Assembly: GCA_964017065.1 (NCBI GenBank) | Contig: OZ024788.1 | Location: forward strand, 5,950,087 to 6,014,086 | DNA from: Haliclona indistincta | Lineage: Eukaryota > Porifera > Demospongiae > Haplosclerida > Chalinidae | Length of the DNA: 64,000 nt | Reading direction: 5' to 3' | In this document: positions 1-17,499 of the stretch, piece by piece | Numbering within the stretch: position 1 is the first letter of the stretch | Layout of the letters: every line of letters begins with the position of its first letter | Translations under genes and position numbers: made by a program | Notes under the pieces: generated by a model | Database searches by the model: none | What the model was told of the DNA's origin: nothing | Seen by the model: the letters and a program-made list of their open reading frames with translations, nothing else

Positions 1-210
1 CTAGATACTATACACAAAATTTTATGTAGTTACCAACTCTGTATGTGATGGCGGTGAATAACGTGAGCTGTTAACAGTTACTAGCACAATGCCTCAATTG
101 TAATAGGTATCAGGTTATCAACAATGTGTGCAGTCACAACATTGCTCACTAAGAATAGGGGACAGCAAAAGCAAAAGATGTATCTATCATGATATTATTA
201 TTATCATCTA

Positions 211-291
211 TCATGAGACCATAGATTTGGATGTCACAAAAACAGATATTAAATATACTTTTCATGACGTCCAAATCTACGGTAGTCATGA
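211..291. repeat. Imperfect inverted repeat (stem-loop)
   Basis: Arms of about 29 nt (211-239 and 263-291) are near reverse complements around ATAGATTTGGA/TCCAAATCTAC. It is probably a small non-autonomous element or its remains. The same structure recurs in copy 2 at 9298-9378. The rest of 1-740 holds no gene I can recognise. Confidence 0.5.
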
Positions 292-807
292 CTATGAATC
301 TATGGTAGCAATAACTAGTCTATAACTAGTGTCTGGTACTGGACCAGCTGGTGAGATAAAGAGGTTGTTATTAACGAAGTTAGCTTACTGTGTATGTATA
401 GTGCTGCATTTTAATACAATAATTATGTAACCATAATCAATTTTCTTTTGTCTCTATCTTGCTTGCATGGTAACAGCAACTATTTTAATGCTACCTTTGA
501 TAACTTTAAAAAGCTTGTTCATTTTTTACTCAAAAAGCCCGCCACTGAAAGTACTGACGTAACCCGTTAGTACAAGCAAGTATAGGGTGGGGCTCGTTGG
601 AAGGTGCGGTGAAGCGTTACGCGTTCTTCTACCTGGCACTCTTCTATTCATAGTACTATGATATGTCTATGAGCCGGACCCCTCTGGACTGACTAGCAAT
701 TCCCCTCCACCCATCTAGATAGATACTACATAATGTATGATCACACCAATACCATGCAGCTCTTCCAAATCCTACTCTTGTTAGTCCTCCGGAAATACCA
801 CCCAGTC

Positions 808-845
808 ACCACTGCTGCGCCACCAACATAGCCTTTACGATCGCG
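808..845 (-). pseudogene. Decayed duplicate of part of the glycine-rich gene
   Basis: Read on the minus strand this stretch encodes DRKGYVGGAAVV, close to DRKDYAGGAAVG of the neighbouring glycine-rich gene. DNA similarity is limited to about 40 bp (compare 1237-1275). It looks like a fragment of an older tandem copy; nothing around it extends the match. The equivalent in copy 2 is at 9895-9932. Confidence 0.5.
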
Positions 846-977
846 CGGCGTCGATATGGCGGGAAATTTAAATTCAGAAATTGACATTACCCTTATAAGG
901 ATATTGTTTACATGGATTGAAACACAAAATGTCTGAGCATGACACTGCAAATTTGTTTAAAAAATTAAAACCAGTCA

Positions 978-1478
978 TCAATTCTTGCCCTTTTTCCTGT
1001 TCTTTGTTTTAGCATGGTGTACTGCACCAGCTCCAATTCCTGCACCAGCTCCTCCTCCACTTGCTCCACCTGCTGCGGCCCCAATCCCTCCACCGATAGC
1101 TGCTCCAACTGCTAACCCCAAAGCTGTTCCAGGACCAGGGACGATACTACCTATGATCCCACCAACGACAGCACCGATACCAGCACCTGTAGCTCCTCCA
1201 ACTCCTGCTCCTGCTAGCCCTCCAGCTGCACCACCCACTGCTGCACCACCAGCATAGTCTTTACGATCACTGCTTGCACGCCTATCCTCAACGTAGCTAT
1301 CCTCTACCTTGTCAGTAAATGGAACTTCCTCTTTAGTTTTTGTCACGTACGTTCCTCCATCGAATTTAGCCTTCGGCGCACCTGGGATTCCAGTGTTTAC
1401 TTGCACTTCTCCCAAATGGACGTTTGTTTCTCTTTCTCGTCGTAGTTGCCCGCAGCCATTACTAGGATTAGCACTCAT
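978..1478 (-). CDS. Glycine/alanine-rich small protein with glycine-zipper segment
   Basis: A 166-residue single-exon frame starting at a true ATG. Residues 1-75 are polar and charged (KTKEEVPFTDKVEDSYVEDRR). Residues 76-150 are almost only G, A, V and I with GxxxG spacing, as in glycine-zipper membrane-associating segments. The end is basic (HHAKTKNRKKGKN). Function is unknown. Its start is 179 bp from the Ku70 start on the other strand, so both probably share one promoter. The proline-rich frame on the opposite strand is only its mirror. I know of no close family; the coding call rests on clean start and stop, the domain-like composition shift and the divergent arrangement. Confidence 0.7.
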   Translation of the reverse strand: MSANPSNGCGQLRRERETNVHLGEVQVNTGIPGAPKAKFDGGTYVTKTKEEVPFTDKVEDSYVEDRRASSDRKDYAGGAAVGGAAGGLAGAGVGGATGAGIGAVVGGIIGSIVPGPGTALGLAVGAAIGGGIGAAAGGASGGGAGAGIGAGAVHHAKTKNRKKGKN

Positions 1479-1657
1479 GATTGCTTAAACTATAGGCACA
1501 CAACATTAATAGCGTGCTAAGACTGGGAAATGATTAGTTTATTATTCCGGTACATGATGAATACACTAACCGACTTCTGAGGGCGGGAAAATTCAAGCGC
1601 TATGAATAATTAACTCGATAAGGTTCTGTAGTCAGGTGCTGTTATTTTATAGAGATC
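1479..1657. promoter_or_regulatory. Putative bidirectional promoter with E2F-like site
   Basis: The 179 bp between the two divergent starts contain GGGCGGGAAAA at 1581-1591, which reads as an E2F-type element (TTTTCCCGCCC) on the other strand. A second GGCGGGAAA lies beyond the glycine-rich gene at 858-866. E2F control would suit a DNA-repair gene, but this is motif reading only. The same interval in copy 2 is 10566-10744. Confidence 0.4.
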
Positions 1658-4945
<3,288 letters not shown>

Positions 4946-5010
4946 GAGACCACAGTGATGTGACAGTAGCAGCATAGTTTCAACCCTACACTAGTAGCAG
5001 CATACTATAA

Positions 5011-5185
5011 TAGCCAGTTTTTTCGCTGGTCAAATATTTCGTTAGCCAAATTTTGGCTGGGTCTAATTTTCGTCACAGAGCTACGTCACAGAACTTTATA
5101 AATAGGCAAAAAGAATTTTTAGAAATCCAATTTTCAACCCGCACCAGCCGTTCAAAAATTAAATCCACATGAAAATAACTGGCTA
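5011..5185. mobile_element. Small MITE between Ku70 and TL1
   Basis: Inverted ends TAGCCAGTT...AACTGGCTA with a possible TA duplication at each side. No coding capacity. It occupies most of the otherwise empty spacer between Ku70 and TL1. Confidence 0.55.
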
Positions 5186-5379
5186 TACGGTAGTTCAATT
5201 AACGCTACACATATTGCATGTATGGAAACAACATGAACATTCCATTAAGAAAAAAATGACTGGATCTTACAAGGAGCAAGAATGTGAAGCTAACAGTGAA
5301 GCACAAGCCAAGTGGCGGTAACATTATTACACATAGATTATACTAGTATTAAAATGATAATGTTGCATGTTCAGTGTTG

Positions 5380-6743
5380 TTACTTGCAAGAGTAGTCCAG
5401 CAGCCAGGAGTATGGTGCTGACAAGACGTTAGCTTCTTGGACGGATACGTAGACACAGTCGTCCTTGAGGTACTCCGTCTGAACGTAAGTGTTCTTGATG
5501 CATTTCGAATGCTTGCTGAGTTGAGCGTGGCAGACAAAGCATTGCTCTCCAAGACCGATTTCAGCCATTTCACAACCCGTGACTTTCTGGTTATATAGCT
5601 CACCACATCTATCTCTGTCGTTGATGAATTTTATCTCGTGCTCTTTGTGGTTGTTATTCTCGAGTTGATTCAAAACAGCAACTTTAAACACGCACAGAAA
5701 CGGCCAGTTGAGACGTTTGTCAAAAGGACCGCTCATTAGATGGAGGTAGACCGAGATTGCGGAACCTTGGCAACCCTCGGCTCCATTTACGAAGACTCTT
5801 AGGCACATTCTGTATCCTTCTGGGTGGGTATAAAACGGAGGACTCTGCCAGACATCATTTTGCTTCTTTTTCACAGCAAAGTCATCAATCTTGAATGTCA
5901 CTGGGGCTCGTAGGATTTGGCTCTCTAATGCCTTGTTGCATCTCGACATCTTTTCTTGAAGACAATCAATTTGTTTCAGAGCAAGTTTGAAGTGATTGGG
6001 GAGATAGTCGGTCACGTGATCCCCCATCTTTTCTCGAAGTACCATTTCCTTGCAGTCAATGACTTTCGAGAACTTGCACGGAATGGTCTCTAAGCTGCAA
6101 AGCTGCAATCCTTCAAATGAGCCTCCATGTCGCGCCTCTTCACCTCAACGGGGCAACCATGATTGGAACACTTTATCGGAGCCTCGGGACAGGTCATGGC
6201 TATGTGCTCTGTGATTGTCTCCTTTGTGTCGATCTTGCCACAGTAACAGCACTCGATGAAACGCTTTGGACAATCATGTGCAGCGTAGTCTTGGCGTTGG
6301 ATCATCTGCTTGCAGTCTGAACACTGGATCATCTGAACGCGGCACGTGCTCGTTGTGTGCTGCTCATAGTTGTACAGCTGTCCCTTCCACTTACAGCCGT
6401 TGTTGCGACACTTGACAGATGTCTGCTGTATGGTCGAGTCGATTTGACTACACTTCTCATACCGCCATCCCTCTTGGCGGCAATGAGGGCAAGCTTGACC
6501 GCAAACCTTGTTTATGCATTCGAAACAGAAATACTTGCGGCAGCAGCTAGCTTGGTGGACTTGGCGCGCTATTTGTCGACAGATGGGACACATGTACTTC
6601 TCGAACTGCTCGAGCTCGGGTAACTTGCTTGGACTCGGAGGCGGTCCCTCAGAGCGGATACTACATGTCGCTGTATACGATGACGACACCTGCCCGCCGT
6701 TCCTGTAGATCTCTTGGTGCTCTGTTAGTCGAAGAGACGTCAT
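5380..6743 (-). pseudogene. TL1 copy 1: TRAF-like gene split by an 8-bp duplication
   Basis: Same gene as TL1 copy 2 (14472-15827), which is intact. Here AAGCTGCA is duplicated in tandem near 6091-6106 and shifts the frame between the zinc-finger half (from 6743 down to about 6105) and the coil/MATH half (about 6108 to 5380). Because the rest is base-identical to an open copy, this is either an early inactivating mutation or a sequencing/assembly error. No compensating indel is seen. Confidence 0.85.
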
Positions 6744-7124
6744 TGGTGCTGTGAAATGGGCGCTCACTGCTCGGCCAGCTTTTCCATCGTTGGGAGATTC
6801 CCCGGGTGCTCCCCTTCTTTGACACGCCCGTTTCCGTTTAAAACGGAGTTACCAATCGTGTATGTCCGGATACGCATTAATACCACAGACGGACAAATGC
6901 ATGGTCCTTGGAAACATGTAAATATTATTGTCCAGTCATTACAAGTGCTTTGTTGCCTAACTTTGTGATTGTGGCATAATAAAATTCCGTGGTTCAGACA
7001 GACACAATTGAAATTGTTACAGTTGGTCAAGATTTTACTGTTTTATGACACTGATAATGGCAGGAAGCTGATAACTATAACAACTAAAGTACTACATACT
7101 ACATATTGTAGAATAAAACATGTT

Positions 7125-7731
7125 TCATGTAATACACCACATCTTTGGACTGATATTTGACTGAATGCTGCCAACAATCACTTTGAAGAAGAGACTATTT
7201 TCTGTCAGATATATAGATTTTCTGTCTAATGCCAAAAGTTCCAAATTTTGTATGAAGTTTTCTTCGCCAAAGATCATTTCGTTGTTTTTGTTCAGTATTC
7301 TATTCTGTGATGAAAGTTGTCTGATATAGTCTTTTCCACTTTCTGAGTGGTTCAGTATCGAGACAGTGAAGGTTCCTCTGAATGGCCACTCAAGATGAGT
7401 ATCATACTCTCCAGCTGTCACACAGATGTAGCAGGAGACAAACTTGCTATCATCATCAGTACCATTAAAATCCACTCGCAGACAAGCAGTGTATCCCATC
7501 GCAGAGTTGGTGAAGAATTTGCTGCTGTACCAGGTCCTTCCTTTCGCAGTTTTTGCGCTCAGGAACTTGGACACGTTTTCCATCTTCAGTATCACTGATG
7601 TTGGGGGTCCCATTGAAACGATACGTCTCAGTTGAGCAATCTCTGAGCTCTGTTGAGCAATGGCTTGCACTGCTAGTTGCAGATGGTCACTCATGGCTTC
7701 TAAATTGTGTTGTGGTATGTCTTGTCTTCTT
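7125..7731 (-). CDS. TL2 copy 1: C-terminal part of a class A TRAF-like gene (cut by gap)
   Basis: Encodes the end of the zinc-finger region, the short coil (HLQLAVQAIAQQSSEIAQLRR) and the full MATH domain ending in KMWCIT. The 5' half is missing because the 200-N gap begins at 7732. What is visible matches TL2 copy 2 (16209-17499) without interruption, so the gene is probably intact in the genome if this copy is real. Confidence 0.9.
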
Positions 7732-7931
7732 NNNNNNNNNNNNNNNNNNNNNNNNNNNNNNNNNNNNNNNNNNNNNNNNNNNNNNNNNNNNNNNNNNNNN
7801 NNNNNNNNNNNNNNNNNNNNNNNNNNNNNNNNNNNNNNNNNNNNNNNNNNNNNNNNNNNNNNNNNNNNNNNNNNNNNNNNNNNNNNNNNNNNNNNNNNNN
7901 NNNNNNNNNNNNNNNNNNNNNNNNNNNNNNN
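7732..7931. other. Assembly gap (200 N)
   Basis: A run of exactly 200 N. The duplicated block ends on its left side and unrelated sequence starts on its right side, so the true order and distance across it are unknown. Confidence 1.
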
Positions 7932-8066
7932 GTTACTATTGTGGTACCGGGTGAGCTTGCACGATGATTGCAAAATTCATGTTTCTGCATCAAAATTAAA
8001 AATAATTATGGCGATATTTACACTCAGTTATGTACTTTCACTTCCATATTTGTCTAGATTTTGCAG

Positions 8067-8673
8067 GGCCTCCACTATTGAATGTAATATCTCATGTATG
8101 TGATAGTAGTATTAATATGGGCATAGCTGTTGTCCAATTGACTCCACCCACTAACACTGGTGGACAAGGTGTGGAGATTCAGCACTATGAGCTGAGCGGC
8201 TTGCGTGATGGTACCTGTTCTCCTGGACCTTGTGATAGGATCAATACTACCATGGCTCTCATCACTGGTCTAGAGTGCAACGCTATATACATTTTTAATG
8301 TGAGAGCTGTTAACTGTAGAGGAACAGGACAACCCAGTAACAGCACTAGAATCGGGCCTATTGTACCATGCAATGTTTGTAAGTATGCAAATTGTGTGTC
8401 ACTAATAATAATAATAATTATTATTTTGAAGTATTAGAAACGAGAATTACAGCCGCAACCATACTAACTGCATTGATAACTGCCATCATCTCCACATTGC
8501 TCACACTACTCATCACTTGTCTGATCATGAAAAGACGGAGTAAAAACAAATCTACTCGGCCACAGAAACCAGTCACTCTGCCAGTATTTGATCATGAACT
8601 TGCTATTGAAACAACAACCAATGTAGCCTATGGTACTACTCAAGCTACTGAAGACGATCACATTTATGACTGA
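8067..8673 (+). CDS. 3' end of a gene for a fibronectin-III, single-pass membrane protein
   Basis: Two exons are readable. Exon 8067-8378 (acceptor TTTTGCAG, donor GTAAGT) encodes a fibronectin type III-like domain: PPLLNVISH, VQLTPPTNTGG, IQHYELSGL, LITGLECNAIYIFNVRAVN. Exon 8432-8673 joins in phase and encodes a hydrophobic helix (ITAATILTALITAIISTLL...) followed by a basic stop-transfer MKRRSKNK and a cytoplasmic tail of about 45 residues with two tyrosines (NVAYGTT, HIYD). This is a type I topology; ligand and partners are unknown. Upstream exons would lie in or beyond the gap. The acceptor phase of the first exon needs one base from a missing exon. Confidence 0.75.
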
Positions 8674-8805
8674 GCAGATCACAGTGAAGATAATTTTTCT
8701 GGTAAAGCATATTTAATTTCACTTTCAAGTTTTACCAAAGTCAAACTAAGACCCAAATAATAATAGCTAGTAATAATTATGCTAGATAATTTACACTCGT
8801 GTATT

Positions 8806-8811
8806 AATAAA
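8806..8811 (+). terminator. Polyadenylation signal AATAAA
   Basis: AATAAA about 130 bp after the stop of the fibronectin-III gene, in an AT-rich 3' region. Confidence 0.5.
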
Positions 8812-10064
8812 ATTAATGTTGTTTTGCTGTTATGTTTTTTTGCAATGTAATAATTGGTACAATGATATACAGTGCATGACTTCACTGATATTATCATACT
8901 ACCATATTTATGTCAAAACGCAAGCCATATAAAGTAGTATATGTATAAAGAAGCCTGGCACACTCTCACTAATTCTGTAATAATCAGAACAACATTGTAT
9001 CATGCACAATGGGGTAATCACACTGAATTCTCTGTAATGACAGTATTACTGTTGTTATAATTATACAGATAAGTTGATCATGAGTAGCTAGATACTATAC
9101 ACAAAATTTTATGTAGTTACCAACTCTGTATGTGATGGCGGTGAATAACGTGAGCTGTTAACAGTTACTAGCACAATGCCTCAATTGTAATAGGTATCAG
9201 GTTATCAACAATGTGTGCAGTCACAACATTGCTCACTAAGAATAGGGGACAGCAAAAGCAAAAGATGTATCTATCATGATATTATTATTATCATCTATCA
9301 TGAGACCATAGATTTGGATGTCACAAAAACAGATATTAAATATACTTTTCATGACGTCCAAATCTACGGTAGTCATGACTATGAATCTATGGTAGCAATA
9401 ACTAGTCTATAACTAGTGTCTGGTACTGGACCAGCTGGTGAGATAAAGAGGTTGTTATTAACGAAGTTAGCTTACTGTGTATGTATAGTGCTGCATTTTA
9501 ATACAATAATTATGTAACCATAATCAATTTTCTTTTGTCTCTATCTTGCTTGCATGGTAACAGCAACTATTTTAATGCTACCTTTGATAACTTTAAAAAG
9601 CTTGTTCATTTTTTACTCAAAAAGCCCGCCACTGAAAGTACTGACGTAACCCGTTAGTACAAGCAAGTATAGGGTGGGGCTCGTTGGAAGGTGCGGTGAA
9701 GCGTTACGCGTTCTTCTACCTGGCACTCTTCTATTCATAGTACTATGATATGTCTATGAGCCGGACCCCTCTGGACTGACTAGCAATTCCCCTCCACCCA
9801 TCTAGATAGATACTACATAATGTATGATCACACCAATACCATGCAGCTCTTCCAAATCCTACTCTTGTTAGTCCTCCGGAAATACCACCCAGTCACCACT
9901 GCTGCGCCACCAACATAGCCTTTACGATCGCGCGGCGTCGATATGGCGGGAAATTTAAATTCAGAAATTGACATTACCCTTATAAGGATATTGTTTACAT
10001 GGATTGAAACACAAAATGTCTGAGCATGACACTGCAAATTTGTTTAAAAAATTAAAACCAGTCA

Positions 10065-10565
10065 TCAATTCTTGCCCTTTTTCCTGTTCTTTGTTTTAGC
10101 ATGGTGTACTGCACCAGCTCCAATTCCTGCACCAGCTCCTCCTCCACTTGCTCCACCTGCTGCGGCCCCAATCCCTCCACCGATAGCTGCTCCAACTGCT
10201 AACCCCAAAGCTGTTCCAGGACCAGGGACGATACTACCTATGATCCCACCAACGACAGCACCGATACCAGCACCTGTAGCTCCTCCAACTCCTGCTCCTG
10301 CTAGCCCTCCAGCTGCACCACCCACTGCTGCACCACCAGCATAGTCTTTACGATCACTGCTTGCACGCCTATCCTCAACGTAGCTATCCTCTACCTTGTC
10401 AGTAAATGGAACTTCCTCTTTAGTTTTTGTCACGTACGTTCCTCCATCGAATTTAGCCTTCGGCGCACCTGGGATTCCAGTGTTTACTTGCACTTCTCCC
10501 AAATGGACGTTTGTTTCTCTTTCTCGTCGTAGTTGCCCGCAGCCATTACTAGGATTAGCACTCAT
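10065..10565 (-). CDS. Glycine/alanine-rich small protein, copy 2
   Basis: Identical in sequence to the 166-residue protein at 978-1478: polar N-terminal half, G/A/V/I-rich glycine-zipper second half, basic C-terminus. It again lies head to head with Ku70, with the E2F-like GGGCGGGAAAA at 10668-10678. The decayed partial duplicate lies at 9895-9932. Confidence 0.7.
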   Translation of the reverse strand: MSANPSNGCGQLRRERETNVHLGEVQVNTGIPGAPKAKFDGGTYVTKTKEEVPFTDKVEDSYVEDRRASSDRKDYAGGAAVGGAAGGLAGAGVGGATGAGIGAVVGGIIGSIVPGPGTALGLAVGAAIGGGIGAAAGGASGGGAGAGIGAGAVHHAKTKNRKKGKN

Positions 10566-10744
10566 GATTGCTTAAACTATAGGCACACAACATTAATAGC
10601 GTGCTAAGACTGGGAAATGATTAGTTTATTATTCCGGTACATGATGAATACACTAACCGACTTCTGAGGGCGGGAAAATTCAAGCGCTATGAATAATTAA
10701 CTCGATAAGGTTCTGTAGTCAGGTGCTGTTATTTTATAGAGATC

Positions 10745-14037
<3,293 letters not shown>

Positions 14038-14102
14038 GAGACCACAGTGATGTGACAGTAGCAGCATAGTTTCAACCCTACACTAGTAGCAGCATACTAT
14101 AA

Positions 14103-14277
14103 TAGCCAGTTTTTTCGCTGGTCAAATATTTCGTTAGCCAAATTTTGGCTGGGTCTAATTTTCGTCACAGAGCTACGTCACAGAACTTTATAAATAGGCA
14201 AAAAGAATTTTTAGAAATCCAATTTTCAACCCGCACCAGCCGTTCAAAAATTAAATCCACATGAAAATAACTGGCTA
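14103..14277. mobile_element. Small TAGCCAGTT MITE, copy 2
   Basis: Equivalent of 5011-5185, in the Ku70-TL1 spacer. Confidence 0.55.
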
Positions 14278-14471
14278 TACGGTAGTTCAATTAACGCTAC
14301 ACATATTGCATGTATGGAAACAACATGAACATTCCATTAAGAAAAAAATGACTGGATCTTACAAGGAGCAAGAATGTGAAGCTAACAGTGAAGCACAAGC
14401 CAAGTGGCGGTAACATTATTACACATAGATTATACTAGTATTAAAATGATAATGTTGCATGTTCAGTGTTG

Positions 14472-15827
14472 TTACTTGCAAGAGTAGTCCAGCAGCCAGG
14501 AGTATGGTGCTGACAAGACGTTAGCTTCTTGGACGGATACGTAGACACAGTCGTCCTTGAGGTACTCCGTCTGAACGTAAGTGTTCTTGATGCATTTCGA
14601 ATGCTTGCTGAGTTGAGCGTGGCAGACAAAGCATTGCTCTCCAAGACCGATTTCAGCCATTTCACAACCCGTGACTTTCTGGTTATATAGCTCACCACAT
14701 CTATCTCTGTCGTTGATGAATTTTATCTCGTGCTCTTTGTGGTTGTTATTCTCGAGTTGATTCAAAACAGCAACTTTAAACACGCACAGAAACGGCCAGT
14801 TGAGACGTTTGTCAAAAGGACCGCTCATTAGATGGAGGTAGACCGAGATTGCGGAACCTTGGCAACCCTCGGCTCCATTTACGAAGACTCTTAGGCACAT
14901 TCTGTATCCTTCTGGGTGGGTATAAAACGGAGGACTCTGCCAGACATCATTTTGCTTCTTTTTCACAGCAAAGTCATCAATCTTGAATGTCACTGGGGCT
15001 CGTAGGATTTGGCTCTCTAATGCCTTGTTGCATCTCGACATCTTTTCTTGAAGACAATCAATTTGTTTCAGAGCAAGTTTGAAGTGATTGGGGAGATAGT
15101 CGGTCACGTGATCCCCCATCTTTTCTCGAAGTACCATTTCCTTGCAGTCAATGACTTTCGAGAACTTGCACGGAATGGTCTCTAAGCTGCAATCCTTCAA
15201 ATGAGCCTCCATGTCGCGCCTCTTCACCTCAACGGGGCAACCATGATTGGAACACTTTATCGGAGCCTCGGGACAGGTCATGGCTATGTGCTCTGTGATT
15301 GTCTCCTTTGTGTCGATCTTGCCACAGTAACAGCACTCGATGAAACGCTTTGGACAATCATGTGCAGCGTAGTCTTGGCGTTGGATCATCTGCTTGCAGT
15401 CTGAACACTGGATCATCTGAACGCGGCACGTGCTCGTTGTGTGCTGCTCATAGTTGTACAGCTGTCCCTTCCACTTACAGCCGTTGTTGCGACACTTGAC
15501 AGATGTCTGCTGTATGGTCGAGTCGATTTGACTACACTTCTCATACCGCCATCCCTCTTGGCGGCAATGAGGGCAAGCTTGACCGCAAACCTTGTTTATG
15601 CATTCGAAACAGAAATACTTGCGGCAGCAGCTAGCTTGGTGGACTTGGCGCGCTATTTGTCGACAGATGGGACACATGTACTTCTCGAACTGCTCGAGCT
15701 CGGGTAACTTGCTTGGACTCGGAGGCGGTCCCTCAGAGCGGATACTACATGTCGCTGTATACGATGACGACACCTGCCCGCCGTTCCTGTAGATCTCTTG
15801 GTGCTCTGTTAGTCGAAGAGACGTCAT
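14472..15827 (-). CDS. TL1: TRAF-like protein (RING, TRAF zinc fingers, MATH)
   Basis: Single exon. I start at the first in-frame ATG (15825-15827), giving 451 residues; the frame is open eight codons further but from a GTG. RING at about 52-88 (CPIC...CCRKYFCFEC...CPHC), TRAF-type fingers to about 222, a short coil near 255-275, and MATH at about 279-432 with FYTHPEGYRMCLRVFVNG and NWPFLCVFKVAVLNQ. This layout matches animal TRAFs and is the most TRAF-like in the window; it is divergent from the TL2-TL22 family. Expected role is cytoplasmic adaptor or ubiquitin ligase in receptor signalling (family knowledge). A short upstream ORF precedes it. Confidence 0.9.
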   Translation of the reverse strand: MTSLRLTEHQEIYRNGGQVSSSYTATCSIRSEGPPPSPSKLPELEQFEKYMCPICRQIARQVHQASCCRKYFCFECINKVCGQACPHCRQEGWRYEKCSQIDSTIQQTSVKCRNNGCKWKGQLYNYEQHTTSTCRVQMIQCSDCKQMIQRQDYAAHDCPKRFIECCYCGKIDTKETITEHIAMTCPEAPIKCSNHGCPVEVKRRDMEAHLKDCSLETIPCKFSKVIDCKEMVLREKMGDHVTDYLPNHFKLALKQIDCLQEKMSRCNKALESQILRAPVTFKIDDFAVKKKQNDVWQSPPFYTHPEGYRMCLRVFVNGAEGCQGSAISVYLHLMSGPFDKRLNWPFLCVFKVAVLNQLENNNHKEHEIKFINDRDRCGELYNQKVTGCEMAEIGLGEQCFVCHAQLSKHSKCIKNTYVQTEYLKDDCVYVSVQEANVLSAPYSWLLDYSCK

Positions 15828-15847
15828 TGGTGCTGTGAAATGGGCGC

Positions 15848-15871
15848 TCACTGCTCGGCCAGCTTTTCCAT
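15848..15871 (-). promoter_or_regulatory. Upstream ORF in the TL1 leader
   Basis: An ATG opens a 7-residue frame MEKLAEQ ending in TGA about 20 bp before the TL1 ATG. The same uORF is kept in the remnant of TL1 at 21129-21420, so it is at least old. It may reduce TL1 translation; that is inference. Confidence 0.35.
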
Positions 15872-16208
15872 CGTTGGGAGATTCCCCGGGTGCTCCCCTT
15901 CTTTGACACGCCCGTTTCCGTTTAAAACGGAGTTACCAATCGTGTATGTCCGGATACGCATTAATACCACAGACGGACAAATGCATGGTCCTTGGAAACA
16001 TGTAAATATTATTGTCCAGTCATTACAAGTGCTTTGTTGCCTAACTTTGTGATTGTGGCATAATAAAATTCCGTGGTTCAGACAGACACAATTGAAATTG
16101 TTACAGTTGGTCAAGATTTTACTGTTTTATGACACTGATAATGGCAGGAAGCTGATAACTATAACAACTAAAGTACTACATACTACATATTGTAGAATAA
16201 AACATGTT

Positions 16209-17499
16209 TCATGTAATACACCACATCTTTGGACTGATATTTGACTGAATGCTGCCAACAATCACTTTGAAGAAGAGACTATTTTCTGTCAGATATATAG
16301 ATTTTCTGTCTAATGCCAAAAGTTCCAAATTTTGTATGAAGTTTTCTTCGCCAAAGATCATTTCGTTGTTTTTGTTCAGTATTCTATTCTGTGATGAAAG
16401 TTGTCTGATATAGTCTTTTCCACTTTCTGAGTGGTTCAGTATCGAGACAGTGAAGGTTCCTCTGAATGGCCACTCAAGATGAGTATCATACTCTCCAGCT
16501 GTCACACAGATGTAGCAGGAGACAAACTTGCTATCATCATCAGTACCATTAAAATCCACTCGCAGACAAGCAGTGTATCCCATCGCAGAGTTGGTGAAGA
16601 ATTTGCTGCTGTACCAGGTCCTTCCTTTCGCAGTTTTTGCGCTCAGGAACTTGGACACGTTTTCCATCTTCAGTATCACTGATGTTGGGGGTCCCATTGA
16701 AACGATACGTCTCAGTTGAGCAATCTCTGAGCTCTGTTGAGCAATGGCTTGCACTGCTAGTTGCAGATGGTCACTCATGGCTTCTAAATTGTGTTGTGGT
16801 ATGTCTTGTCTTCTTGGTTGTGCTGTGCATCCTACTGACTGATACTGGCAGGGAACTGGCTCTAATCTACACTTGGCCTCATGGGCTGCCATATTACAAC
16901 GTCTAGTTCTCTTTGGGCACATTGAGCAAGAAACCAGCAGATTAGGACATTTATCCAAGTGACCAGGTCCAGTGATATGCTGATGCTCTCCAACCTCATG
17001 ACAGTGCGAGCACTCGTAAGATCGTTTAGGACATTCTTTGGTAAGATGGCGATCGAGATTTAGACGCTTCACTATATCATTGCATCCAATGGTACACTCT
17101 ATGTAATCATGCAGGCACACATCAAGATGGTTGTCAATATCCTTCAGTTTTGCTTTCCATTTGCATCCTTGGGCACTATTGACGCATTTCACATCAAAAT
17201 CACCTACTTCCCTATTCATACGAGCATCTCTCACTGTGTTCCTCTCGGTAAAAGGTACTCTGCAAGATGGGCACGGCCTTTTCTTGTGGTTATCTACGCA
17301 ACTTTTACAGAAGACATTGCCACAGCTAAGTGTGTTGTGTTGATATGCATCACACACAACTTGGTTGCACAGCTTACAGAGACATCTTGCTGGTGGACTG
17401 GTAATAAATGAGCATTGATAAATACTCTATAGACAGAGAACACAGACAACACAGTAACACCCTTGGTCATCGATAGTTTCTTAACTGTGGGCTTACCAT
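16209..17499 (-). CDS. TL2: class A TRAF-like protein, copy 2
   Basis: Exon 1 gives only the ATG (17497-17499, donor GTAAGC); exon 2 is 17426-16209; 406 residues. RING-type finger near 15-55 (CKLC...CGNVFCKSC...CPSC), TRAF fingers near 80-210, short coil HLQLAVQAIAQQSSEIAQLRR, and MATH in the last 155 residues. Asn stands where TRAF RINGs have the CGH His. It lies about 380 bp upstream of TL1 on the same strand. TL4 (21588-22874) is a close duplicate of it. The N-terminal SIYQCSF is three residues shorter than the usual SIGGYECSF. Confidence 0.9.

Noticed and set aside
985..1257. Proline/alanine-rich ORF on the plus strand (and its twin at 10072-10344)
   Set aside because: Exact mirror of the glycine/alanine-rich gene on the other strand; no independent start context.
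7444..7635. Recurrent plus-strand frames of about 63-150 codons opposite every MATH and zinc-finger region
   Set aside because: They recur because the antisense of the conserved coding sequence happens to be open; no conserved protein logic of their own.
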